Of a stretch of 47,322 nucleotides of DNA, positions 15,607 through 25,137 are shown one piece after another. Under the pieces are notes generated by a model. That model ran no database searches. It worked only from the letters and a program-made list of their open reading frames with translations, and had not been told where the DNA came from. How positions within the stretch are numbered: the stretch's first letter is position 1; every line of letters begins with the position of its first letter. This DNA is from Micavibrio aeruginosavorus (GTDB lineage Bacteria > Pseudomonadota > Alphaproteobacteria > Micavibrionales > Micavibrionaceae): the NCBI GenBank assembly GCA_003241285.1, contig QFOT01000002.1:1-47322 (forward strand), read 5' to 3'. Both the position numbers and the translations under genes were made by a program.

Positions 15607-17367
15607 TTACATTCGCTCTGGAATATCGATCCCCAAAAGTCCTAGCGTTTTTTCAAGCTGGGCATAAACGGCCCGGCACAGCAAAATAAGGCTGGCGCGT
15701 TTGACCTCGTCCGTTTCAGAGAGAATATGTACCTTGGCATAAAAAGCAGAGAATTCCTGCGCCAGTTTATAGGCATGATCGCATAAAACATGAGGCGTAT
15801 AATTGCGCACTGCGTTATCGACACTTTCGGGGAAAGCCGAGAGAAGCAATAGCAGCGAACGGTTCTCGTCAATTGACAGGATATTACTTCCGGCTTTGAA
15901 ACCTTGAGCATCAGCCTTTTGCAATAACGACTTAATCCTCACCGCCTGATACAACAGATAAGGCCCGGTCTTGCCTTCGAACTGCGTCAGGCGATCCAGA
16001 TCAAACACGTAATCGGCAATACGGTTATTCTGCAGATCTGCGAACTTGATCGCGGCGATGGCCACCTTGTGCGCGATATCTTCTAACTCTGCCGGTGACA
16101 CATCTTTATCCATCCCGGCTTCGTGCAGACGCTCGCGCGCTTTTTGCAGGCCCATGGCAATCAGGTCTTCGAGTTTCAATACGCCGCCTGCGCGGGTCTT
16201 GAACGGCTTGCCGTCCGTTCCGTTCATCGTGCCATGACCGGCATGGGTCAGCTCGACGTCTTTCGGCACGATGCCGCCGATTTTCGCTGCCCGGAACACC
16301 TGCTCGAAATGTAGATGCTGGCGCTGGTCAACGACATAGATAATCTTGGCAGGTTTATATAAATCCATGCGTTCTTGCAAAGTCGCCAGATCGGTCGTGC
16401 CATACATAAATCCGCCGTCACGTTTGACGAGAATAAGCGGCGGGTATTCCTTGGTATCATCGTTTTGCATGACAGGAATAACGATCGCCCCGTCGCTCGG
16501 AATGGCGTAATGACCGGCCTTTAATTTCTCGACCATCGGCGCGATCAGTTCATGCACATCGGCCTCGCCCTTCCACAGGTCAAATTCGACATTCAGTGCG
16601 CGGTAATTCTTTTCCATCGCCATGACGGATACGGCCCGGACCTTTTCCCACATTTCCCTGAAAAGAGGATCGCCGTTTTGCAGCTTGACCGTGGCCTCCA
16701 AGGCTTCAGCCCTGATGGCTTCATCTTCCTTCGCCGCGCCGGACGCCCTAGGGTAGCGCTCTCCCATATCGTCGAAAAGCCTCTGTACCGATTCAGGATC
16801 GGACAAGTCTGTATCCAGAACGATATTCTGCTCACCGCGCTTCATATAATCATTGAACAACATCCCCATATGCGTGCCCCAATCGCCCATATGGATATCG
16901 CCGAGCGTTTTGTAGCCCGCAAATGACAAGATGCGGCGCAGCGTGTCGCCGATAATGCCTGATCTTAAATGCCCGACATGCATGGCCTTGGCGATATTCG
17001 GGCCGCCGTAATCAAGGACAATCGTGTCGCCTGAATTGAACACCGGCACACCCGAGCGCTCATCGCCTGCGATCGCCGATACATGTTCGCTTAAGACATT
17101 ATCTTTCAAAGTGAGGTTGATAAAACCGGGCCCGGCGATTTCAACCTTCAGGAAAAGGTCATTATTCTGCAAATGCCCGATGATTTTTTCCGCTACAGCA
17201 CGCGGGTTTTGCTTGGCAGCCTTGGCGGCAGACATCGCCCCGTTGCATTGAAACTGCGCAAGGTCCGGGCGGTCTGAAAACACCACCCGTCCAAAAGAAG
17301 CTTCCAGCCCTTCCGCCACAAAAGCTGTACCTACGATATCCGATAACTTTTGAATAATAGATTGCAT
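15607..17367 (-). CDS. argS: Arginyl-tRNA synthetase
   Basis: A 586-residue class I synthetase that charges tRNA-Arg. The ArgS-specific N-terminal domain (1-110) precedes the nucleotide-binding fold with the HIGH-equivalent motif AMHVGHLRSG (about residue 128) and, at about 380, the GKPFKTRAGG segment that replaces KMSKS in this enzyme. The C-terminal DALR anticodon-binding domain includes TGPYLLYQAVRIKSLL near residue 460. The ATG at 17367 begins the conserved N-terminus; no strong ribosome-binding site is seen. The length is normal for the family. Confidence 0.97.
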   Translation of the reverse strand: MQSIIQKLSDIVGTAFVAEGLEASFGRVVFSDRPDLAQFQCNGAMSAAKAAKQNPRAVAEKIIGHLQNNDLFLKVEIAGPGFINLTLKDNVLSEHVSAIAGDERSGVPVFNSGDTIVLDYGGPNIAKAMHVGHLRSGIIGDTLRRILSFAGYKTLGDIHMGDWGTHMGMLFNDYMKRGEQNIVLDTDLSDPESVQRLFDDMGERYPRASGAAKEDEAIRAEALEATVKLQNGDPLFREMWEKVRAVSVMAMEKNYRALNVEFDLWKGEADVHELIAPMVEKLKAGHYAIPSDGAIVIPVMQNDDTKEYPPLILVKRDGGFMYGTTDLATLQERMDLYKPAKIIYVVDQRQHLHFEQVFRAAKIGGIVPKDVELTHAGHGTMNGTDGKPFKTRAGGVLKLEDLIAMGLQKARERLHEAGMDKDVSPAELEDIAHKVAIAAIKFADLQNNRIADYVFDLDRLTQFEGKTGPYLLYQAVRIKSLLQKADAQGFKAGSNILSIDENRSLLLLLSAFPESVDNAVRNYTPHVLCDHAYKLAQEFSAFYAKVHILSETDEVKRASLILLCRAVYAQLEKTLGLLGIDIPERM

Positions 17368-17400
17368 GAATTTTTATGTCATAAAAAAAAGAAACTGTCA

Positions 17401-17421
17401 TCCCCGCGAAGGCGGGGATCT
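17401..17421. repeat. REP-like palindrome, copy 2
   Basis: TCCCCGCGAAGGCGGGGATCT in the gap between gyrB and argS. One base of the loop differs from copies 1 and 3. It lies in a 112-base intergenic region downstream of gyrB and could act as a hairpin for transcript 3' stability. Confidence 0.85.
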
Positions 17422-17479
17422 CCCGATTCCGCCAGACCGAAGAAAGATTCCCGTTTTTGCGGTAAAGACGACAAGCTGG

Positions 17480-19930
17480 TTAAACGTCCAGATTTGAAAC
17501 TTTCAGCGCGTTTTGCTGGATAAAATCACGGCGCGGCTCGACGACATCGCCCATAAGCGTCGAGAAGATATCATTAGCCTCAACCGCGTCATCCACCTCA
17601 ACCTGAAGAAGCGAGCGAACGGTTGGATCCAATGTCGTTTCCCAAAGCTGTTCCGGGTTCATCTCTCCAAGACCTTTATAACGCTGGATCGACATGCCCT
17701 TTTTGGCATATTCGATCACGGCATCGAAAAGGCTCGAAGGTCCTTTGACAGAGGCAATCTCCTTGCCCTTGGCTTCCAGCTTGCCTTCTCCGGCGAAATT
17801 CTCGCTCATCCAGTCCTGCAATCCATGCAGGCGCACCGCATCGGCAGATTTAATGGAGTCGACCGGAATACGGATCGTCTCCGATACGCCGCGCAAGGTA
17901 CGTTGCAACGTGAAGCCGACGACGTCCGAGAAGAAAACTGTCCATGATTTTTGATTACGGGCAGCCAGCATATTCAGACGGTCCTGCAATTTCTTCGCAA
18001 CCGCATTTCCTTTATCGCCTGACGATAAGACCTCCTCATCGAAAACCCCGGATAACGCTGCCGCTTCGGTAATCGCCTTGTCATTGATACGCTGGTTAAG
18101 CGCATTAAGGCTGGTACGAAGCTGCCTTGATTTTTGTACCGCGTCTGAAAAATCGCGGCCTGTGCGGGGCGCTCCGGTATGATCGGTGAAGATAAGCTCT
18201 TCCCCGGCCTGGCTCATCAGGTAGTTTTCCAGCGCATCGTCATCTTTCAAATAGACTTCCGTCGCATTGCCGCGCTTTACTTTGTAGAGCGGTGGCTGCG
18301 CGATATAAAGATAACCGCGCTCGATAATCTGCGGCATATAGCGGTAGAAGAATGTCAGAAGAAGCGTACGAATGTGGGAACCGTCGACGTCCGCATCGGT
18401 CATAATAATGATTTTATGGTAGCGGATTTTTTCGATATTGATTTCGTCGTGAATTCCCATGCCCAGAGCGGTAATCAATGTACCAAGAAGCTCACTCCCT
18501 AAAATCTTATCAAGACGCGCCCGTTCGACGTTCAGGATTTTACCACGCAAAGGAAGGATCGCCTGATTCTTCCGATTACGCGCCTGCTTGGCCGAACCGC
18601 CCGCAGAATCTCCTTCGACGATAAACATTTCAGACAAAGCCGGATCGCGTTCCTGACAATCGGCAAGTTTACCGGGCAGGTTCGAAATATCCATGACACC
18701 TTTGCGGCGAGACAGTTCCCGCGCTTTACGCGCCGCTTCACGCGCCGTTGCCGCGTCGATAATTTTCTGGACGATTTTCTTCGCATCCTGAGGGTGCTCT
18801 TCCAGCCATGTGCCGAAACCTTCGGCAATCGCTGATTCAACCACAGGCCTTACTTCAGAACTAACCAGTTTATCTTTTGTCTGGGACGAGAATTTTGGAT
18901 CAGGTACTTTGACCGATAAAACGCATGTCAGGCCCTCACGCATATCCTCACCGTTGAGCGCGATATCCTTATTCTTTTTAGTCAGCCCGTTTTCATCCGC
19001 GTATTTCGTCATAAGACGTGTTAGCGCGCCGCGAAAACCGGCCAAGTGTGTCCCTCCGTCACGCTGCGGAATATTGTTGGTAAAGCACAGCATTGTTTCA
19101 TGATAGGAATCGGTCCATTCCATTGCCGCTTCGACCGTGATACCGCTCGCCTCGTCGACATGCTTGACGGCAATGGCAGGCTTGAACAGTTTTTCCTTAC
19201 TGCGGTTTAAATAGTCGACATAGCTTTCGATTCCGCCTTCAAAGAAAAACTGGATTTCGAGCGGCTCTTCGCCGCGCAAATCGGAAAGAATGATATTGAC
19301 GCCGGAATTAAGGAACGCCAATTCGCGCAAACGGTTTTGCAGCGTATCGAAATCAAATTCCGTTTTGGTAAATGTCGCCGGAGATGGAAGAAACGTCACT
19401 TCCGTTCCATTGCGTCCGTCATGCGGCTTTATGGTTCTCAGCGGCTGATCGACATCACCATGGCGAAAGCGCATGAACCATTCCTGCCCGCCGCGCCAGA
19501 TACGCAAATCAAGACGCTCGGAAAGAGCGTTCACAACGGATACACCGACACCGTGCAAACCGCCGGAAACTTTATAGGAGTTCTGGTCAAATTTGCCACC
19601 CGCGTGAAGCTTGGTCATGATGACTTCAGGTGTTGGCACGCCTTCTTCCGGGTGCATGTCGGTTGGAATACCGCGCCCGTTATCGCGAACCGTGACCGAT
19701 CCATCCTTATTGATCATCACATCGACGCGGTCGCAATGCCCGGCCAACGATTCATCGATCGCGTTATCGACGACTTCATACACCATGTGATGCAAACCCG
19801 TGCCGTCATCGGTATCGCCGATATACATGCCCGGACGCTTGCGAACGGCATCAAGACCTTTCAAAACTTTGATCGAATCGGCGCCGTAATTTTCAGCGGC
19901 TAATTGGGCTTTGGCATGAGCTTCGGACAT
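17480..19930 (-). CDS. gyrB: DNA gyrase subunit B
   Basis: An 816-residue type IIA topoisomerase ATPase subunit. GHKL ATPase motifs are EVVDNAIDES (about 51), DNGRGIP and GGLHGVGVSVVNA; the TOPRIM domain has EGDSAGGSAKQ and DADVDGSHI; the C-terminus has QRYKGLGEMNPEQLWETT. With GyrA (not in the window) it introduces negative supercoils. The gene follows recF by 118 bases and so is the last in the dnaA-dnaN-recF-gyrB series. The intergenic part contains one near-consensus DnaA box (20016-20024). Confidence 0.98.
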   Translation of the reverse strand: MSEAHAKAQLAAENYGADSIKVLKGLDAVRKRPGMYIGDTDDGTGLHHMVYEVVDNAIDESLAGHCDRVDVMINKDGSVTVRDNGRGIPTDMHPEEGVPTPEVIMTKLHAGGKFDQNSYKVSGGLHGVGVSVVNALSERLDLRIWRGGQEWFMRFRHGDVDQPLRTIKPHDGRNGTEVTFLPSPATFTKTEFDFDTLQNRLRELAFLNSGVNIILSDLRGEEPLEIQFFFEGGIESYVDYLNRSKEKLFKPAIAVKHVDEASGITVEAAMEWTDSYHETMLCFTNNIPQRDGGTHLAGFRGALTRLMTKYADENGLTKKNKDIALNGEDMREGLTCVLSVKVPDPKFSSQTKDKLVSSEVRPVVESAIAEGFGTWLEEHPQDAKKIVQKIIDAATAREAARKARELSRRKGVMDISNLPGKLADCQERDPALSEMFIVEGDSAGGSAKQARNRKNQAILPLRGKILNVERARLDKILGSELLGTLITALGMGIHDEINIEKIRYHKIIIMTDADVDGSHIRTLLLTFFYRYMPQIIERGYLYIAQPPLYKVKRGNATEVYLKDDDALENYLMSQAGEELIFTDHTGAPRTGRDFSDAVQKSRQLRTSLNALNQRINDKAITEAAALSGVFDEEVLSSGDKGNAVAKKLQDRLNMLAARNQKSWTVFFSDVVGFTLQRTLRGVSETIRIPVDSIKSADAVRLHGLQDWMSENFAGEGKLEAKGKEIASVKGPSSLFDAVIEYAKKGMSIQRYKGLGEMNPEQLWETTLDPTVRSLLQVEVDDAVEANDIFSTLMGDVVEPRRDFIQQNALKVSNLDV

Positions 19931-20048
19931 GGGTAAAAATTCCAGATTTCCTAATAATTTGAAGACCTTAACTTTATACCAGATTCACTCGAAATAGCCA
20001 GTTTTTTCAATGCGTTTATCCACTTAAAACGCCTTTAAAATCAGGCAT

Positions 20049-21164
20049 TTAAAAGGGCTTGAAGCCGCCTTGGCCGACATGGAATTTCTGACCTTTTCCA
20101 ATACTTGAAAACAACTCGTCATCCGTCCCGGTCAGCCATACCTGTCCGCCCAGATTTGCGAGTTTCTCGAAGAGCTTCGCTCTTCTGTTTTCATCGAGAT
20201 GGGCGGCAATTTCATCGAGCAGCAATATGGGTGGTCTCCCGCGCTCAGCCTTGATCAATGTCGCATGCGCATTCACGATACCGATCAACAGCGCTTTTTG
20301 CTCGCCTGTCGAACATTGATCGGCGGCCATTTTCTTGCTTCGGTAGCGCACCACGAGATCAGAGCGGTGCGGCCCGGCATTGGCGCCCCCCATAATACTA
20401 TCTTGCCCCCGCGATGAGCGTAATTGCCGGCGAAAATTTTCTTCCACCTGAACGGCGGGCATTGACTGCAGTCGATCTTCCACAAAACCGCTAATGGCAA
20501 TATCTGCAACCGGGAACTCGGTTTCTTCGCCGCGGTCGCAAACCACCTGTAACCGGTGAACAAAATCACTTCGCCCGGCGGCGATCGCAATACCGGTTTC
20601 CGCCATCTGGTCTTCGAGAGCATCGAGCCAGCTCGGATCGGCGTTTTTTTCCTCTTTCAAAAGCTTGGAACGCTGGGACAATGCATTTTCATACCGCGTC
20701 AGACGGCCTGCATGACTGGAATCGAAAGCAAAAACCATCCGGTCGAGAAATTTACGCCGCCCTGAAGATCCTTCCAAAAAAATCCGGTCCATAACAGGGG
20801 TCAGCCACAGGCAGGACAAATAATCGGCAAGCTCGGCCTGACTTTTTGCTGCCTCGCCTTTAATTCTTACCATACGGCGCTTTTTATGCGGATCGCGGCC
20901 TGTGCCAAGCGCGATCTCCCCGTAAATAGTTTCTGCCTTGGCGGATACGACCCATGGAAGTGGCGCTTGCTGTTTTTGAATATCGTCTATATCGGCGCTT
21001 CTCATCCCCTTACCGGGCGATAGTAGCGAAACGGCTTCTAAAATATTGGTTTTGCCAGCACCGTTCGGTCCGGTGAGCACAATAAAGCCCGAAGCCAATC
21101 CTTGCAGATTGGCTTCGGAATAAGATCGAAAATTTTGAAGCATTAGCGACTTCAGATACGACAA
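20049..21164 (-). CDS. recF: DNA replication/repair protein RecF
   Basis: A 371-residue SMC-like ATPase that loads RecA at gaps through RecOR. Walker A is GPNGAGKTN (32-40), the ABC signature region is STGEQKALL near residue 285 and Walker B is PPILLLDEIAAHLD near 310. The start is TTG at 21164, chosen because the N-terminal strand L-x-x-L-x-L-x-N-F-R-S-Y is then complete; an internal ATG seven codons later would cut it. It lies 12 bases after dnaN and is likely cotranscribed with it. Confidence 0.95.
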   Translation of the reverse strand: MSYLKSLMLQNFRSYSEANLQGLASGFIVLTGPNGAGKTNILEAVSLLSPGKGMRSADIDDIQKQQAPLPWVVSAKAETIYGEIALGTGRDPHKKRRMVRIKGEAAKSQAELADYLSCLWLTPVMDRIFLEGSSGRRKFLDRMVFAFDSSHAGRLTRYENALSQRSKLLKEEKNADPSWLDALEDQMAETGIAIAAGRSDFVHRLQVVCDRGEETEFPVADIAISGFVEDRLQSMPAVQVEENFRRQLRSSRGQDSIMGGANAGPHRSDLVVRYRSKKMAADQCSTGEQKALLIGIVNAHATLIKAERGRPPILLLDEIAAHLDENRRAKLFEKLANLGGQVWLTGTDDELFSSIGKGQKFHVGQGGFKPF

Positions 21165-21176
21165 GTTACACGCCCA

Positions 21177-22295
21177 TTAAACCCTGAGCGGCATCAAAAC
21201 GTAAAGCGCGGAAAGATCAGATGTATCCTGAATGATAGTCGGCGCAGAAGGATCCGACATGCTCATCCGGCAGGCATCGTTTGAAATCTGGCTGGTAATA
21301 TCCAGCAGATACCGGGCATTGAAACCGATATCCAGCCCTGATACTTCAGAACGAACTTCGATCTCTTCTGTGGCCGAGCCTGATTCAGCGGAATTGGCAG
21401 AGATAATCATTACCCGGTCTTTCAGCGCGATTTTAACGGCGCGGGACTTACCGTCAGAAATTGTCGATACACGGTCGATCGCGGCAGAGAAAGCCTTCGG
21501 ATCGACATCGACGAATTTATCGTTGCCGCTTGGTATGACGCGCTGGTAATCCGGGAAAGTGCCGTCGATCAATTTCGAAGTTAGGATAATATGATCAAAA
21601 GCGAAGCTGATCTTTGTTTCGGACAGCGTAATTTTAATCGCATCCGCCGCTTCTTCGAGAAGCTTACGAAGTTCAAGTACGGTCTTGCGCGGAATGATAA
21701 CACCCGGCATAGCGGACGCACCTTCCGGCAGCGGCATTTCAAAACGCGCCAGACGGTGACCATCCGTGGCAACCGCGCGAAGGACTGGAACGCCCTCATT
21801 ATCGCCTGCATGAACGTAGATACCGTTCAGGTAATAGCGCGTTTCTTCCGTCGACATCGCAAATTTCGTGCGGTCAATGAGCGCGCGCAGATCAGCCGCC
21901 GGAATAGAAAAAGCCACGGGAAGTTTATTACCGCCAAATTGCGGGAAGTCTGACACTGGCAGGCAGCTTAAGCGGAAATCGGAGCGTGCCGCTTTGACAG
22001 TGATGAAATTACCGGATGCGTCCAGCTCAATTGTAACTTTGCTGGCATCGGGAAGTTTACGCACGATATCGTGGATGGTAACCGCTGGCGCTGTCGTCGC
22101 GCCGGGTTTTTGTACATCGGCTGGCAGCGCTTCTGTCATTTCGACATCCATATCGGTTGTCGCCAATGTCAGCATGCCGTCTTCGGCTTTGAACAGGACA
22201 TTCGAGAGAATCGGTATAGTGGAGCGGCGCTCGACGACGCTCTGAACGTGGTTGAGAGCGCGTAGGAGAGCGGCTCGATCAATAGTGAATTTCAT
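21177..22295 (-). CDS. dnaN: DNA polymerase III sliding clamp (beta subunit)
   Basis: A 372-residue beta clamp. The start is set at the ATG at 22295, giving the conserved MKFTIDRAALLRALNHVQ opening; a frame reaching to 22409 exists but adds 38 residues that are not part of the family and would begin inside the terminator hairpin after dnaA. The protein has three repeated clamp domains and ends YVLMPLRV, the typical C-terminus of the family's MPMRL type. The ring tethers Pol III to DNA and recruits Hda, MutS, ligase and others. A separate promoter between 22296 and 22412 is implied by the upstream terminator. Confidence 0.97.
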   Translation of the reverse strand: MKFTIDRAALLRALNHVQSVVERRSTIPILSNVLFKAEDGMLTLATTDMDVEMTEALPADVQKPGATTAPAVTIHDIVRKLPDASKVTIELDASGNFITVKAARSDFRLSCLPVSDFPQFGGNKLPVAFSIPAADLRALIDRTKFAMSTEETRYYLNGIYVHAGDNEGVPVLRAVATDGHRLARFEMPLPEGASAMPGVIIPRKTVLELRKLLEEAADAIKITLSETKISFAFDHIILTSKLIDGTFPDYQRVIPSGNDKFVDVDPKAFSAAIDRVSTISDGKSRAVKIALKDRVMIISANSAESGSATEEIEVRSEVSGLDIGFNARYLLDITSQISNDACRMSMSDPSAPTIIQDTSDLSALYVLMPLRV

Positions 22296-22412
22296 AAACG
22301 GGACCTTTCGAATCACTCGAGAAATTAGGAATTTTGAGATAGGCCGACTATAGCCATAAACCCTTATTAATCCAACGGGTTTAACGATTTTTTCCAAACT
22401 CTTCCCCAAAAG

Positions 22413-22439
22413 AAAAGACGGGATAAAATCCCGTCTTTT
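22413..22439. terminator. Bidirectional hairpin between dnaA and dnaN
   Basis: AAAAGACGGGAT-AAA-ATCCCGTCTTTT, a perfect 12-pair stem with a three-base loop, A/T-flanked on both sides. It lies 70 bases after the dnaA stop on the minus strand, so it likely ends the dnaA transcript. Confidence 0.85.
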
Positions 22440-22508
22440 AAGCTTTTTACACCTTCTATTGTCGTAAATCCGCCCGTTTGTCCCCGGGTCTAAAAACGCT
22501 GGCCTTAA

Positions 22509-23939
22509 TCAGCCAGTGAGCGTTCTGCGCAAGATTTCGATATCCTGCGCGAAAGCGACATCTTCACCGCTCAATTCCTCGACCTTGCGCACAGCATGCA
22601 TAACGGTCGTATGGTCGCGGCCACCGAATTTGCGGCCGATCTCCGGCAGCGAACGGGATGTCAATTGCTTGGCAAGATACATGGCGACCTGTCTTGGACG
22701 GGCGACCTGTCTAGCCCGGCGCGCCGAGTGCATATCGGTCAGGCGGATATTGTAATGCTCGGCTACTTTACGCTGTATTTCATCAATCGTGATGCGGCGG
22801 TCATGGGCGCGAAGCAGATCCTGCAAAACATCCTGAGTGCTTTCGAGAGTTACTTCCGATTTAGTTACATCAGCATGGGCAACAATACGGTTTAGCGCCC
22901 CTTCAAGTTCGCGGATATTCGACACGACTTTAAGTGCCAGGAATTCCAGAACCGCATCCGGCACTTTCGCCTGAAGCTGTGTGCGCTTGGCTTCCAAAAT
23001 ACCAAGACGCAGCTCATAAGTTGACGGATGGATATCGGCCACCAGTCCCCAAGAAAGACGGGAGCGTAGACGGTCGTCGATGCCTTGGATATCAGCAGGC
23101 GCCTTATCCGCAGAGATAATGATCTGTTTATTCTGATCTACCAGCGCATTGAACGTATGGAAAAACTCTTCCTGCGTCGAATCTTTACCAGCGATGAATT
23201 GAATATCATCAATCATCAGAACGTCGACCGAGCGGATGATTTCTTTGAAAGCCATCGTATCTTGTGCACGGATAGATTTCACGAATTGGTACATGAATTT
23301 CTCAGCTGAGAGATACATAACTGTTTTCTCAGGCTGCTTCTCGCGCAATGCCCAGGCAATCGCATGCATAAGGTGAGTTTTTCCAAGACCAACGCCGCCA
23401 TAAAGAAATAGCGGATTAAACGGCACGTTCGGGCATTCGACAACGCGGCAGGCGGCGGCATGAGCCAGCGCATTTGATTTGCCGACGACGAAATTGTCGA
23501 ATTTGAAACGAGGATCGAGAGGAGATGAAAGATCAAGCTTTTCCAGCTCATTGACATTGGCTTTAACAGCTTTCGGGGCTACAGGCGCATCATCATCGCT
23601 CATTGAAGACGCACTTGCCAGAACGACGATCTCTAAGCGCTTGATGCTCTCATCGATACTTGCGCACATCTCTGAAATACGCACGGCGTAGTGAGATTGG
23701 ATCCAGTCTTTCATAAAGCGTGTAGGAACCGAGATTTCAAGCGTGCCGTGATAGCAGGCTTGCAGCGTCATCGGTTTCAACCAGCTGCGGAACACGGCTT
23801 CGCCGAATTCTTCACGCAATTGTTCGTAAACGCGTGACCATAGAGTTTGCACTTCCGGGGTTGGATCGTAACTGTCAGGTGCCAGTGCCTGACCGTAAAT
23901 GGACACAACTTTGGATTTTTTGCCCCCGAGGTCGTTCAT
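22509..23939 (-). CDS. dnaA: Chromosomal replication initiator DnaA
   Basis: A 476-residue initiator. Domain I (about 28-95) contains the DnaB/DiaA-contacting fold with W-x-x-V-x-x-x-L-R-E-E-F-G-E; domain II is a linker (108-142); domain III is the AAA+ core with Walker A GGVGLGKTH (181-189), Walker B LMIDDIQF (241-248) and sensor regions; domain IV has the DNA-binding signature GGRDHTTVMHAVRK near 440. It opens oriC and regulates transcription. It is followed by dnaN beyond a terminator and preceded by a 403-base region with two hairpins. Confidence 0.98.
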   Translation of the reverse strand: MNDLGGKKSKVVSIYGQALAPDSYDPTPEVQTLWSRVYEQLREEFGEAVFRSWLKPMTLQACYHGTLEISVPTRFMKDWIQSHYAVRISEMCASIDESIKRLEIVVLASASSMSDDDAPVAPKAVKANVNELEKLDLSSPLDPRFKFDNFVVGKSNALAHAAACRVVECPNVPFNPLFLYGGVGLGKTHLMHAIAWALREKQPEKTVMYLSAEKFMYQFVKSIRAQDTMAFKEIIRSVDVLMIDDIQFIAGKDSTQEEFFHTFNALVDQNKQIIISADKAPADIQGIDDRLRSRLSWGLVADIHPSTYELRLGILEAKRTQLQAKVPDAVLEFLALKVVSNIRELEGALNRIVAHADVTKSEVTLESTQDVLQDLLRAHDRRITIDEIQRKVAEHYNIRLTDMHSARRARQVARPRQVAMYLAKQLTSRSLPEIGRKFGGRDHTTVMHAVRKVEELSGEDVAFAQDIEILRRTLTG

Positions 23940-24342
23940 ATTATCTCTACTCCAATTTTAAAATGTTATACTTCGGCCCGCGCATCCTTTTCAGCCATGG
24001 GTGTCCCGCCTGAATAAAATTCAGGCAATAAGATACCGTCTGCGACAATGCATATTGCCGCGCTGGGAAAAGATCTGACGCTGGTCATTAAACTGACAGA
24101 GGCAAAATAAAAGAAACTTTCTTTTATCCGTCTGTCGAACTACCCTTTTTTACCTACCCTAGTTTATTGGACCGGAAGGTTTACCGGCTGGCGGGTTTTT
24201 CTCTCCCCCCGCTCTTAAACAAGTATCTCATCGCATTTTATTTTTTCCACCTGCTTTCGCGATCCAAAAACGGCAGATTGAATTCACGGCATATCAACCG
24301 AAGCTTTTAAAAGCTTCGTTGCCATGAAGTAGAATTCTTAAA
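23940..24342. promoter_or_regulatory. dnaA upstream region with two perfect hairpins; possible but unproven origin
   Basis: A 403-base gap between dnaA and rpsT. It contains GCCTGAAT-AAA-ATTCAGGC (24008-24026), which would lie in the 5' leader of dnaA mRNA about 70 bases before its start; ATAAAAGAAA-C-TTTCTTTTAT (24107-24127), a 21-base palindrome; and CGAAGCTTTTAAAAGCTTCG (24299-24318), close to the end of rpsT. Only weak DnaA-box matches (for example TTTTCCACC near 24243) are seen, and no cluster or AT-rich unwinding repeat stands out. Confidence 0.55.
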
Positions 24343-24630
24343 TTAAGTCGCCTTTTGGGCGGCAGGTGTTTTGCTTGATTTCAGTTTGGCTGACAATCTG
24401 GAAATTTTCCGGGCAGCTGTTTTCTTGTGCATAACGCCTTTGGAAACACCGCGCATAATTTCTGGTTGAGCCGCTTTGAAAGCAGCCGCAGCGGCATCAG
24501 CGTCGCCTGCGTTAACAGCCGCTTCGATCTTCTTGATGAAGGTTTTGATACGGCTTTTGCGTGCAGCGTTAATCTTTGCGCGCTTTGGATTTTGCTTGGC
24601 CCGTTTCTTGGCGGAGGCGTGATTTGCCAT
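24343..24630 (-). CDS. rpsT: 30S ribosomal protein S20
   Basis: A 95-residue basic, helical primary 16S rRNA-binding protein. The N-terminus MANHASAKKRAKQNPKR and the later GVMHKKTAARKISRLSAKL stretch are diagnostic. Length is a little above the usual 87 because of a short Ser/Pro/Ala C-terminal tail. The position upstream of dnaA and downstream of mutM is typical of alphaproteobacteria. The palindrome at 24299-24318, just after its stop, may serve as a 3' hairpin. Confidence 0.97.
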   Translation of the reverse strand: MANHASAKKRAKQNPKRAKINAARKSRIKTFIKKIEAAVNAGDADAAAAAFKAAQPEIMRGVSKGVMHKKTAARKISRLSAKLKSSKTPAAQKAT

Positions 24631-24747
24631 CTGTTTTAATCTCTAAAAGTTATTCAGTTTTTCGTTGCTAGAGGGAGTTTGTAATAGGGTTATCCCCAAC
24701 CTGTCAAGCATATCAGTCATGATATTTTTAAAATTTTTTTCTTGCCT

Positions 24748-25137
24748 TTAAGGTCGATTTGGGGAAACCGCAAAACTAACCAAACCCTCGGCCTGAAGTT
24801 TCTCCAGATTCACAATGAGTTGCTCGCCGTTCCTAGAGAATCGCGCCAAAGATCCGGACATTCCCTGGCTGGTCCAGCCCAGCGCCGGCAAGGTTTCATG
24901 ATAGAATTTCAGCACCTCGGCAGCGCTTATATTAGCTGATTTCACCACCTCTTCGACGATTCTGCCCTCAGCCTTATCAAAGACGACCCGGCTGTCCTTT
25001 ATTTCGTTCATTTGCGCCATCAAGGGAATATCCGGCATGGAAGCGAGATACCTGGTGCCTGCCTTTGCAGGCATGGCCAGAGCCAATAAAACAACCGGAA
25101 TTGCAAAATAAAGTCTTCTCATTTTCATCGTCTTCAT
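24748..25137 (-). CDS. Small secreted protein downstream of mutM, unknown
   Basis: A 129-residue exported protein: signal peptide about 1-26 (cleavage after AKA). The mature part has one small alpha/beta domain with the pattern V-L-K-F-Y-H-E-T-L-P-A-L-G-W and F-S-R-N-G-E-Q-L-I-V-N-L, a fold seen in several uncharacterised periplasmic proteins. Its start overlaps the end of mutM by four bases (ATGA-type overlap), so it is translationally coupled to mutM. Role unknown. Confidence 0.75.
   Translation of the reverse strand: MKTMKMRRLYFAIPVVLLALAMPAKAGTRYLASMPDIPLMAQMNEIKDSRVVFDKAEGRIVEEVVKSANISAAEVLKFYHETLPALGWTSQGMSGSLARFSRNGEQLIVNLEKLQAEGLVSFAVSPNRP

Noticed and set aside
22296..22409. N-terminal extension of dnaN
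   Set aside because: The 38 added residues do not belong to the clamp family and begin inside or next to the dnaA terminator hairpin.
23940..24342. oriC next to dnaA
   Set aside because: Only isolated near-matches to DnaA boxes (also at 20016-20024 and 24682-24690) and no unwinding repeats; many alphaproteobacteria have oriC away from dnaA.
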